In this document: positions 32,768 through 41,159 of the stretch, piece by piece | How the letters are laid out: each line of letters begins with the position of its first letter | Position numbering within the stretch: position 1 is the first letter of the stretch | NCBI RefSeq assembly: GCF_014199535.1 | Contig: NZ_JACHNV010000003.1 | Location: 559,289-623,288 of the forward strand | From: Hymenobacter latericoloratus | Lineage (GTDB): Bacteria; Bacteroidota; Bacteroidia; Cytophagales; Hymenobacteraceae | DNA length: 64,000 nt | Reading direction: 5' to 3' | Program-made: the position numbers and the translations under genes | The notes under the pieces: model-generated | The model's database searches: none | The model's input: the letters and a program-made list of their open reading frames with translations, nothing else | Told to the model about the DNA's origin: nothing

Positions 32768-34081
32768 CTAGCGCGGATTCTGTTCTATTGACCGCCCAAG
32801 CGACTCCAGCCGCAGCGTGATGGCGCGGGCGTGAGCCCGTAGGCCTTCGGCTTCGGCCATCAGCTCCACTACCGGCCCCACCTGGCGCAACCCTTCGGTG
32901 GAAAGCCGCTGGAACGTTATCTTTTTCAGAAACGAATCCAGGGATACACCACTGTAGTTGCGGGCGTAGCCGTTGGTGGGCAGCGTGTGGTTGGTACCCG
33001 AGGCATAGTCGCCGGCAGCTTCCGGAGTCAGGTGGCCCAGGAATACGGAGCCGGCGCTGGTGACGCCTTCGGCCAATTGCTCGGGGTTCTCAACGGCCAG
33101 AATCAGGTGTTCGGGCGCGTACTGATTCGAGAAGTAAAGCATTTCCTCCGGGGTGCGGAGCAGAATGGCGCGGCTTTCCTGCAGGGCCTGAGCGGCTACC
33201 TCAGCCCGGGGCAGCTGCTGCAGCTGGCGGGTTACTTCGGCCTGCGTAGCTTCCAGGAGGCTCAGTGAATCCGACAGCAGAATCACCTGCGAATCGGGTC
33301 CGTGCTCGGCCTGGCTCAGCAAGTCAGCGGCGACGAAAGCGGGGTTAGCCGAGGCGTCGGCAATAACCAGCACTTCCGAGGGGCCGGCCGGCATGTCAAT
33401 GGCTACCCCGTAGCGCGTGGCCAACTGCTTGGCGGCCGTCACGTAGCGGTTGCCGGGGCCGAAGATCTTATCAACAGCGGGCACCGAGGCCGTACCGCCG
33501 GTAAGGGCCGCCACGGCCTGGGCCCCGCCGGCTTTGATAATGGTGGTAATGCCCAGCAGCTGCGCCGTGAACAGAATCACCGGGTTCACGGAGCCATCGC
33601 GCTGGGGCGGGGTGCACAGCACTACCTCCGGGCAGGCGGCCAACCGAGCCGGGACGCCCAGCATCAGCAGGGTACTAAACAGCGGGGCCGTACCGCCCGG
33701 AATGTAGAGGCCCACCCGCTGCACCGGCACGGCCCGGCGCCAGCAGTGCACACCCGGCATGGTTTCTACCTGTTCCGGCTGCGGCACCTGGGCCTCGTGA
33801 AACCGCAGAATATTCGCGTAGGCCTGACGAATGGCGGCCTGCAGCCCGGCCGGTACTTGCGCGGCCGCGGCGGTAAGTTCATCGAGACTGACGCGCAAAC
33901 CGCCCGAGAGGTCGGCGCCGTCGAAGCGCTGGGCGTAGTCGAGAAGGGCCGCGTCGCCGCGCTGGCGCACATCCTCAAAAATCTGTTGTACCCGCTCGTC
34001 GATGTCCTGAGCCTGCTGGGCCGCGGCCCGCTGCTGCAGGGCGGGCCAGTCCGTTTGGGGGGGGTAAGAAAATAATTGCAT
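32768..34081 (-). CDS. hisD: Histidinol dehydrogenase
   Basis: 437 residues. Zinc-dependent NAD enzyme catalysing the last two oxidations to histidine. Signatures are GLYIPGGTAPLFSTLLMLG near residue 127, DKIFGPGNRYVTAAK near 210, GPSEVLVIAD near 240, zinc and catalytic-base region DLLSQAEHGPDSQVI near 260 and the C-terminal SGTNHTLPTNGYAR. ATG at 34081 (MQLFSYPP) fits family length; an upstream in-frame ATG adds an unrelated stretch. Confidence 0.97.
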   Translation of the reverse strand: MQLFSYPPQTDWPALQQRAAAQQAQDIDERVQQIFEDVRQRGDAALLDYAQRFDGADLSGGLRVSLDELTAAAAQVPAGLQAAIRQAYANILRFHEAQVPQPEQVETMPGVHCWRRAVPVQRVGLYIPGGTAPLFSTLLMLGVPARLAACPEVVLCTPPQRDGSVNPVILFTAQLLGITTIIKAGGAQAVAALTGGTASVPAVDKIFGPGNRYVTAAKQLATRYGVAIDMPAGPSEVLVIADASANPAFVAADLLSQAEHGPDSQVILLSDSLSLLEATQAEVTRQLQQLPRAEVAAQALQESRAILLRTPEEMLYFSNQYAPEHLILAVENPEQLAEGVTSAGSVFLGHLTPEAAGDYASGTNHTLPTNGYARNYSGVSLDSFLKKITFQRLSTEGLRQVGPVVELMAEAEGLRAHARAITLRLESLGRSIEQNPR

Positions 34082-34136
34082 GACGTTTTCTGGCTGACGT
34101 GTAGTAGTGATTTTACTAATGACTGCAGGTAGACGG

Positions 34137-34176
34137 CGCGAGTGCACTCCTATATTATAAGGAGTAGCTGCTCGCG
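34137..34176. repeat. Interrupted hairpin between hisG and hisD
   Basis: CGCGAG (34137-34142) pairs with CTCGCG (34171-34176), and inside it ACTCCT (34146-34151) pairs with AGGAGT (34160-34165), loop ATATTATA. It could modulate read-through or mRNA stability after hisG. Confidence 0.6.
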
Positions 34177-34192
34177 GCCTACCCCCGCCGGC

Positions 34193-35044
34193 TCAGGCAA
34201 TCATCTTCTCAATCGGCAGCACCAGAATACCCTCGGCACCTACAGCTTTCAGCTGCCCGGTAATGTGCCAGAAATCATCCTCATTGATAACGGACTGCAC
34301 CGACACCCAGCCTTCCTCGGCCAGCTTGGTCACGGTGGGCGACTTGATACCGGGTAGCAAGGCTTTCACCGCATCCAGCGAGGCCACCGGAGCGTTCAGC
34401 AGAATGTACTTGTTGCGGCGGGCCCGGCGCACGGCCTGCATCCGGAACTGTAGCTGCTCCAGCAGCTCCTTTTTCTCGGCGCTCAACTGCTGGTTGGCAA
34501 TCAGCACGGCTTCGGAGCGAAACACGGTTTCTACTTCCCGCAGCCCGTTGCCTAGCAGCGTAGAGCCGCTGCTCACAATATCACAGATAGCCTCGGCCAG
34601 CCCGATGCTGGGGGCAATTTCTACCGAACCGCTAATGGTATGCAGGTTGGCCGTTACGCCCCGCTCCTGCAGGTAGCTACCCAGAATGCGGGGGTAGGAC
34701 GTGGCAATGTTCTTACCCGAGAGGTCAGCCACGGAGTCGTAGCCGGCAGCGCGGGGCACGGCCAGGCTCAGGCGGCACTTGCTGAAACCAAGCCCTTCGA
34801 TTTCCAGTTGGGGTAGGCCGGCTTCCACTAGCACGTTTTGCCCCACAATGCCCAGGTCGGCCACGCCATCCTGCACGTAGCCGGGAATATCGTCGTCGCG
34901 GAGGTAGAGGATTTCGAGGGGGAAGTTGGTGGCTTCGGTTTTCAGCTTGTACGAGGAGCTGAGGAAGCTGATACCGCACTCCCGAATCAGGTTCAGGGAG
35001 TCTTCGCTAAGGCGGCCCGATTTCTGGATGGCCAGACGGAGCAT
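34193..35044 (-). CDS. hisG: ATP phosphoribosyltransferase, long form
   Basis: 283 residues. Commits PRPP and ATP to histidine synthesis. The catalytic domain begins LRLAIQKSGRLSEDSLNL and contains DDIPGYVQDGVADLGIVG and the PRPP loop region near EAICDIVSSGSTLLGNGL. The last ~75 residues form the ACT-like regulatory domain of the long HisG, so it should be feedback-inhibited by histidine and not need HisZ. It is the first structural gene of the operon, 192 bases after the end of the His-rich leader ORF. Confidence 0.97.
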   Translation of the reverse strand: MLRLAIQKSGRLSEDSLNLIRECGISFLSSSYKLKTEATNFPLEILYLRDDDIPGYVQDGVADLGIVGQNVLVEAGLPQLEIEGLGFSKCRLSLAVPRAAGYDSVADLSGKNIATSYPRILGSYLQERGVTANLHTISGSVEIAPSIGLAEAICDIVSSGSTLLGNGLREVETVFRSEAVLIANQQLSAEKKELLEQLQFRMQAVRRARRNKYILLNAPVASLDAVKALLPGIKSPTVTKLAEEGWVSVQSVINEDDFWHITGQLKAVGAEGILVLPIEKMIA

Positions 35045-35236
35045 ATGGTTAAGTTAAGGGGTGGGACGAAGAACCGACCGCAAGGCAGTTCCTCGTTGTA
35101 CTTCAGTAAGATTCGGGAGGGAGTCGGGACCCAGGTCGTCGGGAAACGGCAATACACTGCCGGGGCCACCAGTTTGCGGGGGCCGGGGAACCAAGTGCGG
35201 TTCGCCCAACGGGGTCAATATGATGCGTGCATTCCT
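35045..35236 (-). promoter_or_regulatory. Putative attenuator region of the his operon
   Basis: Transcribed leader between the leader-peptide stop and hisG. Candidate structures on the minus strand: CATTCCTC/GAGGAATG (35230-35251), which includes two His codons and the leader stop; GAACC/GGTTC with GGG/CCC further on; and CGGCA/TGCCG (35147-35162) followed by TTTCCC. I do not see a canonical long T-run, so control could be Rho- or translation-linked instead of a simple intrinsic terminator. Confidence 0.55.
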
Positions 35237-35362
35237 CTAGAAAGAGGAATGATGCCCGTGATGATGATGGTGCTGCTGCGACGCGCTGGACCCGGCCCGG
35301 CGGCCCAGGGAGCGGGCGGCCACAGTACGGCAAGGGGTCAGAAACAACGCGGAGAAAAGCAT
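35237..35362 (-). CDS. hisL: His operon leader peptide, 41 residues with seven His codons near the end
   Basis: Short ORF starting MLFSALFLTPCRTV and ending QQHHHHHGHHSSF, then TAG. Five consecutive His codons (35258-35272), one Gly, then two more His (35249-35254). Seven His in eight codons, just before a hairpin that overlaps the stop, is the signature of a leader peptide that senses charged tRNA-His by ribosome stalling. It starts 22 bases after an exact TAnnTTTG box and sits 192 bases upstream of hisG on the same strand. An upstream in-frame start (35425) precedes the promoter box and is rejected. Confidence 0.8.
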   Translation of the reverse strand: MLFSALFLTPCRTVAARSLGRRAGSSASQQHHHHHGHHSSF

Positions 35363-35383
35363 ACGGGGCTGGTAGTAGCGGAA

Positions 35384-35391
35384 CAAATGTA
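35384..35391 (-). promoter_or_regulatory. -7 element of the his operon promoter
   Basis: TACATTTG on the minus strand, an exact TAnnTTTG. Transcription would start about 35377, leaving some 15 bases before the leader ATG. A clear -33 TTTG is not present; TTTTC lies at a slightly long spacing. Confidence 0.6.
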
Positions 35392-35558
35392 CGGGCCAAC
35401 GGGTAGGATGAAAACTTTTCAGCAAAAATTTTACATGAAAGCCGGACCTTTGCGTTTTCCGTGCTTCTGCAACCTGATTTCTGGCATCATTGTTTCAGGA
35501 AAATCTGTACCTGAATGCCCGCCTTGGGTTTCGCTCCTTCCACCTACTGCTTTCGCGT

Positions 35559-36569
35559 ATGTATCGTGTCCGGCTTCTGGCTCTTCGTCTGGGATTAGGA
35601 ATCAGCCTGCTCGGGGCCGCTTCGCTGGCGCAGGCCCAAACGGCGGCCCCTACCCCCGCTGCGGCCGCTGAACCCGCTAGCCCTACCCCTGCCCCGGCTT
35701 CAAGCCCTGCCGCCGCCACCGCGCCCGTTACCAGCCAGGCTCCTGCGCCGGCTACGGGCGCCCAGCCCGTGCAGCTGCCCCTACCCCAGGCCAGCCCCCG
35801 GGCTTCGGTCACGCAAACCTTTGGCCTCACCGAAGTCACCGTAGACTACCACGCGCCCTCGGTGCGCGGCCGGGCCGTGTGGGGCGGCCTCGTTCCCTAC
35901 GACCAGATCTGGCGGGCCGGCGCCAATGAAAATACCCTGATCCGGTTTTCGACGCCGGTGCTGCTGCGCGGCCAGACGGTGCCGGCCGGGCAATACTCCT
36001 TTTATGTGATGCCCCACCAGGACCGGGACTGGGAACTGGTGCTTAACCGCGTGACTACCCACTGGGGCGCCGAGGGCTACGACCAGCGCGACGATGTTAT
36101 TCGGGTGCCGGTGATACCCGAAACGGCCCCTTTCCACGAAAACCTGCTGTACTGGTTTTCCGACATCAAATCGACCGGGGCTCACCTCAACCTGACCTGG
36201 GAGAAGCGCACGCTCACCCTCCCCATCGAGACGGAAGTACACAAGCAGGTGCTCAGCGGCATCGAACAGGTGCTGCAGCAGAAGCCCGGCGACTGGCAGC
36301 TGCTGGCTCAGGCCGCTGATTACCTGGTGCAGAATAACATCGAAGCCGAACGCGCGCTAACGTATATCAATGAGTCGTTGCGCCTGCAGGATGCGGCCTC
36401 CAATAACTGGATTAAGGCCCGGCTACTGGCCCAGCAGCAGGATTTCGGTACGGCCATCGTGTACGCCCGCAAGGCCATCAAGCTCGGCGACAAGGAAGAT
36501 AGCGCCTTCAAGAACCAGCTCCCCAGCATGCGTATTGCCCTTACCGAGTGGCAGGCCAAGGCCTATTAA
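35559..36569 (+). CDS. DUF2911 domain protein, exported
   Basis: 336 residues with a signal peptide (MYRVRLLALRLGLG... to AQAQ). A Pro/Ala/Ser linker covers residues ~27-85. The DUF2911 core (~85-215) starts SPRASVTQTFGLTEVTVDYH and includes IWRAGANENTLIRFSTPV and GQYSFYVMPH. The remaining ~120 residues are helical and TPR-like. DUF2911 proteins are common in Bacteroidota and have no known function. The ATG at 35559 places the signal peptide correctly; an upstream ATG at 35490 adds 23 unlikely residues. It is divergent from the his leader. Confidence 0.9.
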   Translation: MYRVRLLALRLGLGISLLGAASLAQAQTAAPTPAAAAEPASPTPAPASSPAAATAPVTSQAPAPATGAQPVQLPLPQASPRASVTQTFGLTEVTVDYHAPSVRGRAVWGGLVPYDQIWRAGANENTLIRFSTPVLLRGQTVPAGQYSFYVMPHQDRDWELVLNRVTTHWGAEGYDQRDDVIRVPVIPETAPFHENLLYWFSDIKSTGAHLNLTWEKRTLTLPIETEVHKQVLSGIEQVLQQKPGDWQLLAQAADYLVQNNIEAERALTYINESLRLQDAASNNWIKARLLAQQQDFGTAIVYARKAIKLGDKEDSAFKNQLPSMRIALTEWQAKAY

Positions 36570-36660
36570 GTTGGTGATGAGCTGAATGGTGACAGGTGAC
36601 AGGTCAGGGTAAAGGGAGAAGCTTTTTGGTGGCTTGTCTGACAGGTTTTTATTTCAAGCT

Positions 36661-37227
36661 GTGGAGGAGTTTTTAGCGCTTTGTCACGCTATTCAGGCGT
36701 TGTCGCCTGGGTTGGAATTGGCCCTGCGCCAGCAGGTACGGCAGGAATCCGTGGCCCAGCGGCAGCTCTTGCTCCAGCCCGGCCAGATTGCTCACCGGCT
36801 CTACTTTCTGGAAACCGGCCTGGTGCGGGGTTTCTACCTGAAAGACGGCAAGGAAGTAACCGCCTGGTTTATGCAGGAAGGTGACTTTGTTATTTCCATC
36901 CTGAGCTTCTTTTCCCGGCAGCCCTCGCACGAGTATCTGCAAGCCCTGACGCCGTGCACGCTGTGGTCGTTGGGTTACGAGCAGTTGCAGCACCTGTACC
37001 AGCAGTTTCCGGAGTTTAACTACATCGGCCGCGTACTCACCGAGAAATACTACGTGCTCAGTGAGCAACGGGCTCTGCACCTGCGCATGCTCTCGGCCCC
37101 GGAACGCTACGAAAAGCTTCTGCTCGACTTCCCGGATATCTTTCAGCGGGTTCCCCTGAAGCTGTTGGCCTCGCACCTGGGCCTCACCCCCGAAACGCTC
37201 AGCCGCTTGCGTGCCCGCCGTTCTTGA
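36661..37227 (+). CDS. Crp/Fnr family transcriptional regulator
   Basis: About 188 residues. The cyclic-nucleotide-binding-like beta-barrel is recognised by LLLQPGQIAHRLYFLETGLVR near residue 38 and FMQEGDFVISILSFFSRQPS near 70. The C-terminal winged helix-turn-helix reads VPLKLLASHLGLTPETLSRLR, a typical Crp-family recognition helix in the Bacteroidota subgroup. No ATG is available: GTG at 36661 and TTG at 36634 are both in frame; GTG is preferred by alignment to related short Crp proteins. The gene may control the adjoining sterol-desaturase pair; this is inferred from proximity only. Confidence 0.9.
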   Translation: MEEFLALCHAIQALSPGLELALRQQVRQESVAQRQLLLQPGQIAHRLYFLETGLVRGFYLKDGKEVTAWFMQEGDFVISILSFFSRQPSHEYLQALTPCTLWSLGYEQLQHLYQQFPEFNYIGRVLTEKYYVLSEQRALHLRMLSAPERYEKLLLDFPDIFQRVPLKLLASHLGLTPETLSRLRARRS

Positions 37228-37298
37228 TAAATGTCAAGAGTTGTCAGAAGCTGAACCCTCACCTTTGAGCATGGTTTCACCTTCTCTTCTGGCACTGT

Positions 37299-38123
37299 AT
37301 GGACGCCCAGTTTCTTGCCCTGCTTTCCGGTAACGCCTTCCCAAGTTTAGGCCTACCCTCCTGGAGTGCCCCGCCCATGCTGGTGGTTATTTTCGTGGCC
37401 TTCGCCTTCTGCTTTGTGCTGGAACGGCTTATTCCGGGCTGGAAGCTCCCATGGGTGCCTACCTGGCCCGTACGGGTGCTAACTGTAAATCTGGCGCAGC
37501 TGCTGGTGGTCGTCGTGGCCGGGCTGACCTGGGAAACCTGGTTTTCGGCGTACTCCGTTTTTCACGTATCACGCCATGTTCATCCGGTAGCGGCGGGCGT
37601 CCTGGCGTACGTTATTGCCACCTTTATTTTCTATTGGTGGCACCGCTGGCGCCACACCCAGGATTTTTTGTGGCTGCACTTTCACCAGATTCATCACAGC
37701 CCCCAGCGCATTGAGGTCATTACCTCCTTTTACAAGCACCCGCTGGAAATGACCGTCAACTCCCTGATTGGGGGCCTGCTCGTGTACACCCTACTCGGGC
37801 TGAGCCCGGCGGCCGGGGCGGTTTATACCCTCTGCACCGCGCTGGGCGAGTTTTTCTATCATACCAATGTGCGCACGCCGCGCTGGGTAGGCTATATCTT
37901 TCAGCGGCCGGAAATGCACCGGGTGCATCATCAGTACCAGCAGCACAGCCATAACTACGGCGACCTGGTCATCTGGGACTGGCTGTTTGGCACGTACCGC
38001 AACCCCGCGGAGTTTCAGGCCACCTGTGGCTTCGATGCCGACAAGGAAGAGCAGTTGCTGGCCATGCTCCGCTTCCAGGATGTGCACCAGGAAAAGGAGT
38101 TGAGTAACTCCACCTCCAACTAG
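37299..38123 (+). CDS. Sterol desaturase / fatty-acid hydroxylase family membrane protein
   Basis: 274 residues, four or more membrane segments. The di-iron histidine boxes are complete: His115 and His119 in HRWRH, His129/132/133 in HQIHH, and His207/210/211 in HRVHH. The family introduces hydroxyl groups or double bonds into lipids or carotenoids using O2. The real substrate in this bacterium is not predictable; carotenoid or hydroxylated lipid synthesis are possibilities. Two bases separate it from the following membrane-protein gene, so they are surely co-transcribed. Confidence 0.92.
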   Translation: MDAQFLALLSGNAFPSLGLPSWSAPPMLVVIFVAFAFCFVLERLIPGWKLPWVPTWPVRVLTVNLAQLLVVVVAGLTWETWFSAYSVFHVSRHVHPVAAGVLAYVIATFIFYWWHRWRHTQDFLWLHFHQIHHSPQRIEVITSFYKHPLEMTVNSLIGGLLVYTLLGLSPAAGAVYTLCTALGEFFYHTNVRTPRWVGYIFQRPEMHRVHHQYQQHSHNYGDLVIWDWLFGTYRNPAEFQATCGFDADKEEQLLAMLRFQDVHQEKELSNSTSN

Positions 38124-38125
38124 CC

Positions 38126-38581
38126 ATGAATACCATAACGGCCACTTTGCTTTCAGCGCTTTTGCTGGCGGGCAATGTTCTGCTGGGCTACTACCTGGCA
38201 CCGTGGGAAATCCTGCTGACCCCGGTAGTAATTGTAGCTACTACCCTGCTTCTGCTCACTGCCCGCTCTTCGCGCCCTACCCCCATGCTCCGCACGCTCC
38301 TGCTGGCCGGACTGATTTGCGGGCACGATATGGGAGTGAAACTCTACGGCGGCGGCAGCCACGACGCGGAAGGCCAGGGCTTTATTCATGCCTTTCTGTT
38401 GATGGGCTTGCTCCCTGCTTATGGCATTCTAGTCCTGAAGGTAAGTCAGCTTAAAGGGGTAGTGCCCGGGTATCTCCGAGTGGCAGCTTGCCTGCTGTTT
38501 CCGCTACTGTTGGCGCTGTACCTCTACTTTTTTGGCGAGGTAGGGTATGGCCTCGCGAATGAGTGCCGCTACGGCTGCTGA
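38126..38581 (+). CDS. Small integral membrane protein of unknown function
   Basis: 151 residues with four predicted membrane segments: ~5-22, 30-47, 56-75 with a conserved-looking ICGHDMGVKLYGGGSHD loop after it, and 85-102, plus a final hydrophobic stretch near 120-138. The loop contains His, Asp and Lys that could be functional. I do not recognise a family. It is translationally linked to the desaturase-like gene, so a role in the same lipid modification is possible. Its stop lies 8 bases from the end of the convergent receptor gene. Confidence 0.75.
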   Translation: MNTITATLLSALLLAGNVLLGYYLAPWEILLTPVVIVATTLLLLTARSSRPTPMLRTLLLAGLICGHDMGVKLYGGGSHDAEGQGFIHAFLLMGLLPAYGILVLKVSQLKGVVPGYLRVAACLLFPLLLALYLYFFGEVGYGLANECRYGC

Positions 38582-38589
38582 CGAGGCGC

Positions 38590-41151
38590 TTAAAACCGGG
38601 CAATGACCCGCAGGTTCACCAGGCGGCGCGACAGGAAGTTGGGCACGGCGTAGGTGCGGCCGTTCAAATCCTGGATGTAATTGTAGCCGGCCAGGTTATC
38701 GGCGGCCAGAATGTTGAGAATTTCCAGACTGGCCCACAGGGTTTTCAGCTGCACGGCCCGGCCACTAGCTTCCTCCACCGGAGTGCGCAGGGTCAGCACT
38801 TTGGTAAAGCCCAGATCCACGCGCTTGTAGGCCCGGGTCAGCTCGCTGGTACCGCGCAGGTTGGGGTCGTCGGGGGGGCTAAAGGGCAGGCCCGTACCAA
38901 ACACCAGGTTCACGTAGCCTTTCACCGAGGGGTTGCCCGGCAGGTTGTCCTGCAGAAATATGCCCAGGTTCAGGCGCTGATCCGAGGGGCGGCGGATGTA
39001 GCCCTTGGGCTGGCGGCCGATTACCGTGGTCCCGTCCTCGTCGTAGATGTTGAGAGAGTCGCCGGTCAGGTTTTCGCGGGTGGTGAGCAGGCCCAGGCTA
39101 AACCACGACTCGGTACCCGGAATAAACTCCCCGCTCACGCGGGCATCGAGGCCGGCGGCGTAGGCCGTGGCGTTGTTTTGGGCGTAGTAGCGCAGGCGCA
39201 CGTTGTCGATGTCGTAGGGCACTACGTCGGTGAGGTACTTGTAGTAGGCCTCGCCGGTGAAACGGAATGGCCGCCCCCACTTGGTAAAGCGCAGCTCATT
39301 ACCCACAATAACGTGCACAGAGCGTTGGGCCCGCAGCGCCAGGTTCAGCTGGCCCTGCTGGGCCTGGGGCGCCCCGGACTGGTAGCGCAGTTCCCGGTAG
39401 AACGGCGGCTGGTAGTACACGCCGGCGGCGGCCTTCCACGACACCCGCGGGTTGCGGGCGCTGGTAAAGGCGTACTGCACCCGCGGGCTGAAGGTCAGCT
39501 GGTCATTAACGGTCCAGTGGTTGAGGCGCAGCCCGTAGGTGAGCGTCTTCAGCGAATCGAACTGGTAGGTGTGCTGCAGGTAGCCCTGGGTGCGGGTGCT
39601 TTCCAGGCTCTGATCAGAAACCAGACGGGTGCGCCGGGCATCGGGCACGTAGTCGGCCGAGTCCGTGAAGCTGTACTCGTTGAGTTGGTCCCCGATTCTT
39701 TCCCGCCCCACTTTCAATCCCCAGCGCACGGCGCTTCGTTCGCCCGGCGTCCAGGTGCCGCGGGTTTCCAGGGTAGCAATACGGGCCGTGAGATTGTTGC
39801 GGGAGTGGTCGAAGCGGGAGCCGAGCCCGCGGCGGTTTACGTCCAGATTGTAGTCCGGCGAGTTCGGGTCGCGGTTAATTTCGGCAATGCTGTAGCTGGC
39901 TTCCACGTCGCGGTACTCAAACTCGCGCGAGTACAGCAGCCCCCCCAGCAGCTCCAGCTGCAGGTTAGGCCGCAGCGCGTGGCGCAGGTTCAGTCCGCCC
40001 TGATAGGTATCGTACTGCATGCGCTCCTGTCCCCCGTAAATAATATACAGGCGGGAAAGCTGATTGGCGGCCGTGCTGAAGGTGCTTTCCCCACTTTCCG
40101 GGTTAAAGCGGTAATCGTTGTGGGCGAAGGTATTCAGCAGGCCCAGGGTAGTACGCTCCGGGTTACCCTGGGGGCCCAGGGCTACGGTAATCAGGCTCTG
40201 CCCGTCGTAGAAGGTAGGGTTATAGCGGCCCTGCTGCTGCTGCAGGGAGTTGAACACGTAGGTGGCATTCTTGTAGCGCACCCCGGCCAGGTAGCTCACC
40301 CGCTTGTTTGGTGAGGACGCCTCTACGTGGGCCGTGCCGCCCACCAGGCTGGCCGTGGCCGAAGCCCCGAATTTCACGGGCTGCTTGTACTCAATATTGA
40401 GTACCGAGGATAGCTTGTCGCCGAACTTGGGCTGCCAGCCCCCAGTTGAAAACTCGACCCGATTGACCAGATCGGGGTTGATAAAGCTGAGGCCTTCCTG
40501 GGTGGCGGCCGTCACCAGAAACGGCCGGTACACCTCAAAGCCGTTGACGTACACCAGGTTTTCCTCGTAGTTGCCGCCGCGCACGGAGTAGGTGCTGGTC
40601 AGCTCATTGGTGCTGGCTACCCCCGGCAGGGTTTTGAGCACGGCGCTGAAATCACCGAAGGGCGAGGGAATTTCCTTGGCCGTGCGCGGCTCCAGCTGCA
40701 GGATACTCACTTGCTCCCGCGAGTCGGCCGCCTCGGCGCGGCCCCGCACGGTTACGTTGCCCAGGGCCCGGGAATCTTCGGTCAGGGTAAGGCTCAGCTC
40801 CCGCTTCTCCTGCAGGTTTAAGGGTAGGCGCAGGGTCTGGTAGCCCAGGCGGCGCGCCACCAACACGGGTTCCTTGCCGCTCAGGGGCCGCACCACGCTC
40901 AGGGCAAAACGGCCCCGGTCATCGGTATTGGTGCCCCCGGCCAGGCCCTCCACCCCTACCGCTACCTGCTCCAGGGGCTGGCCGGCCGCGTCGCGCACGG
41001 TGCCCGTTACCAGCACCCGCGCCGAGGCCGGCTGCTGGGCCTGAACCGCCCACAGCGGACCGGCTGCCAGCACCAGGGTAGCGCAAACGGGAAGCGGCCG
41101 GAGCAGCAAGGGCAGCCACAGCAGCGGATGAGAGCGGGAAAGAGTGGGCAT
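38590..41151 (-). CDS. TonB-dependent outer-membrane receptor with carboxypeptidase-regulatory domain
   Basis: 853 residues. Signal-like N-terminus to ~40, then a CarboxypepD_reg-like beta-sandwich (VLVTGTVRDAAGQPLEQVAV to ~125), a plug domain (~150-260, with RGGNYEENLVYVNGFEVYRP) and a 22-strand-type barrel ending in NLRVIARF. This is the single-receptor type, without a partnered SusD gene nearby, so the ligand (siderophore, metal, peptide or glycan) is unknown. It begins 8 bases after the rpe stop, an odd pairing that implies one transcript from the rpe promoter. Confidence 0.93.
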   Translation of the reverse strand: MPTLSRSHPLLWLPLLLRPLPVCATLVLAAGPLWAVQAQQPASARVLVTGTVRDAAGQPLEQVAVGVEGLAGGTNTDDRGRFALSVVRPLSGKEPVLVARRLGYQTLRLPLNLQEKRELSLTLTEDSRALGNVTVRGRAEAADSREQVSILQLEPRTAKEIPSPFGDFSAVLKTLPGVASTNELTSTYSVRGGNYEENLVYVNGFEVYRPFLVTAATQEGLSFINPDLVNRVEFSTGGWQPKFGDKLSSVLNIEYKQPVKFGASATASLVGGTAHVEASSPNKRVSYLAGVRYKNATYVFNSLQQQQGRYNPTFYDGQSLITVALGPQGNPERTTLGLLNTFAHNDYRFNPESGESTFSTAANQLSRLYIIYGGQERMQYDTYQGGLNLRHALRPNLQLELLGGLLYSREFEYRDVEASYSIAEINRDPNSPDYNLDVNRRGLGSRFDHSRNNLTARIATLETRGTWTPGERSAVRWGLKVGRERIGDQLNEYSFTDSADYVPDARRTRLVSDQSLESTRTQGYLQHTYQFDSLKTLTYGLRLNHWTVNDQLTFSPRVQYAFTSARNPRVSWKAAAGVYYQPPFYRELRYQSGAPQAQQGQLNLALRAQRSVHVIVGNELRFTKWGRPFRFTGEAYYKYLTDVVPYDIDNVRLRYYAQNNATAYAAGLDARVSGEFIPGTESWFSLGLLTTRENLTGDSLNIYDEDGTTVIGRQPKGYIRRPSDQRLNLGIFLQDNLPGNPSVKGYVNLVFGTGLPFSPPDDPNLRGTSELTRAYKRVDLGFTKVLTLRTPVEEASGRAVQLKTLWASLEILNILAADNLAGYNYIQDLNGRTYAVPNFLSRRLVNLRVIARF

Positions 41152-41159
41152 CTGCGGGC

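Noticed and set aside
38563-40314. 583-residue open frame on the plus strand opposite the TonB-dependent receptor
   Set aside because: It mirrors a clearly recognisable receptor gene, has no domain signature, and is rich in Val/Gly/Gln/His as expected for an antisense frame of a GC-rich gene.
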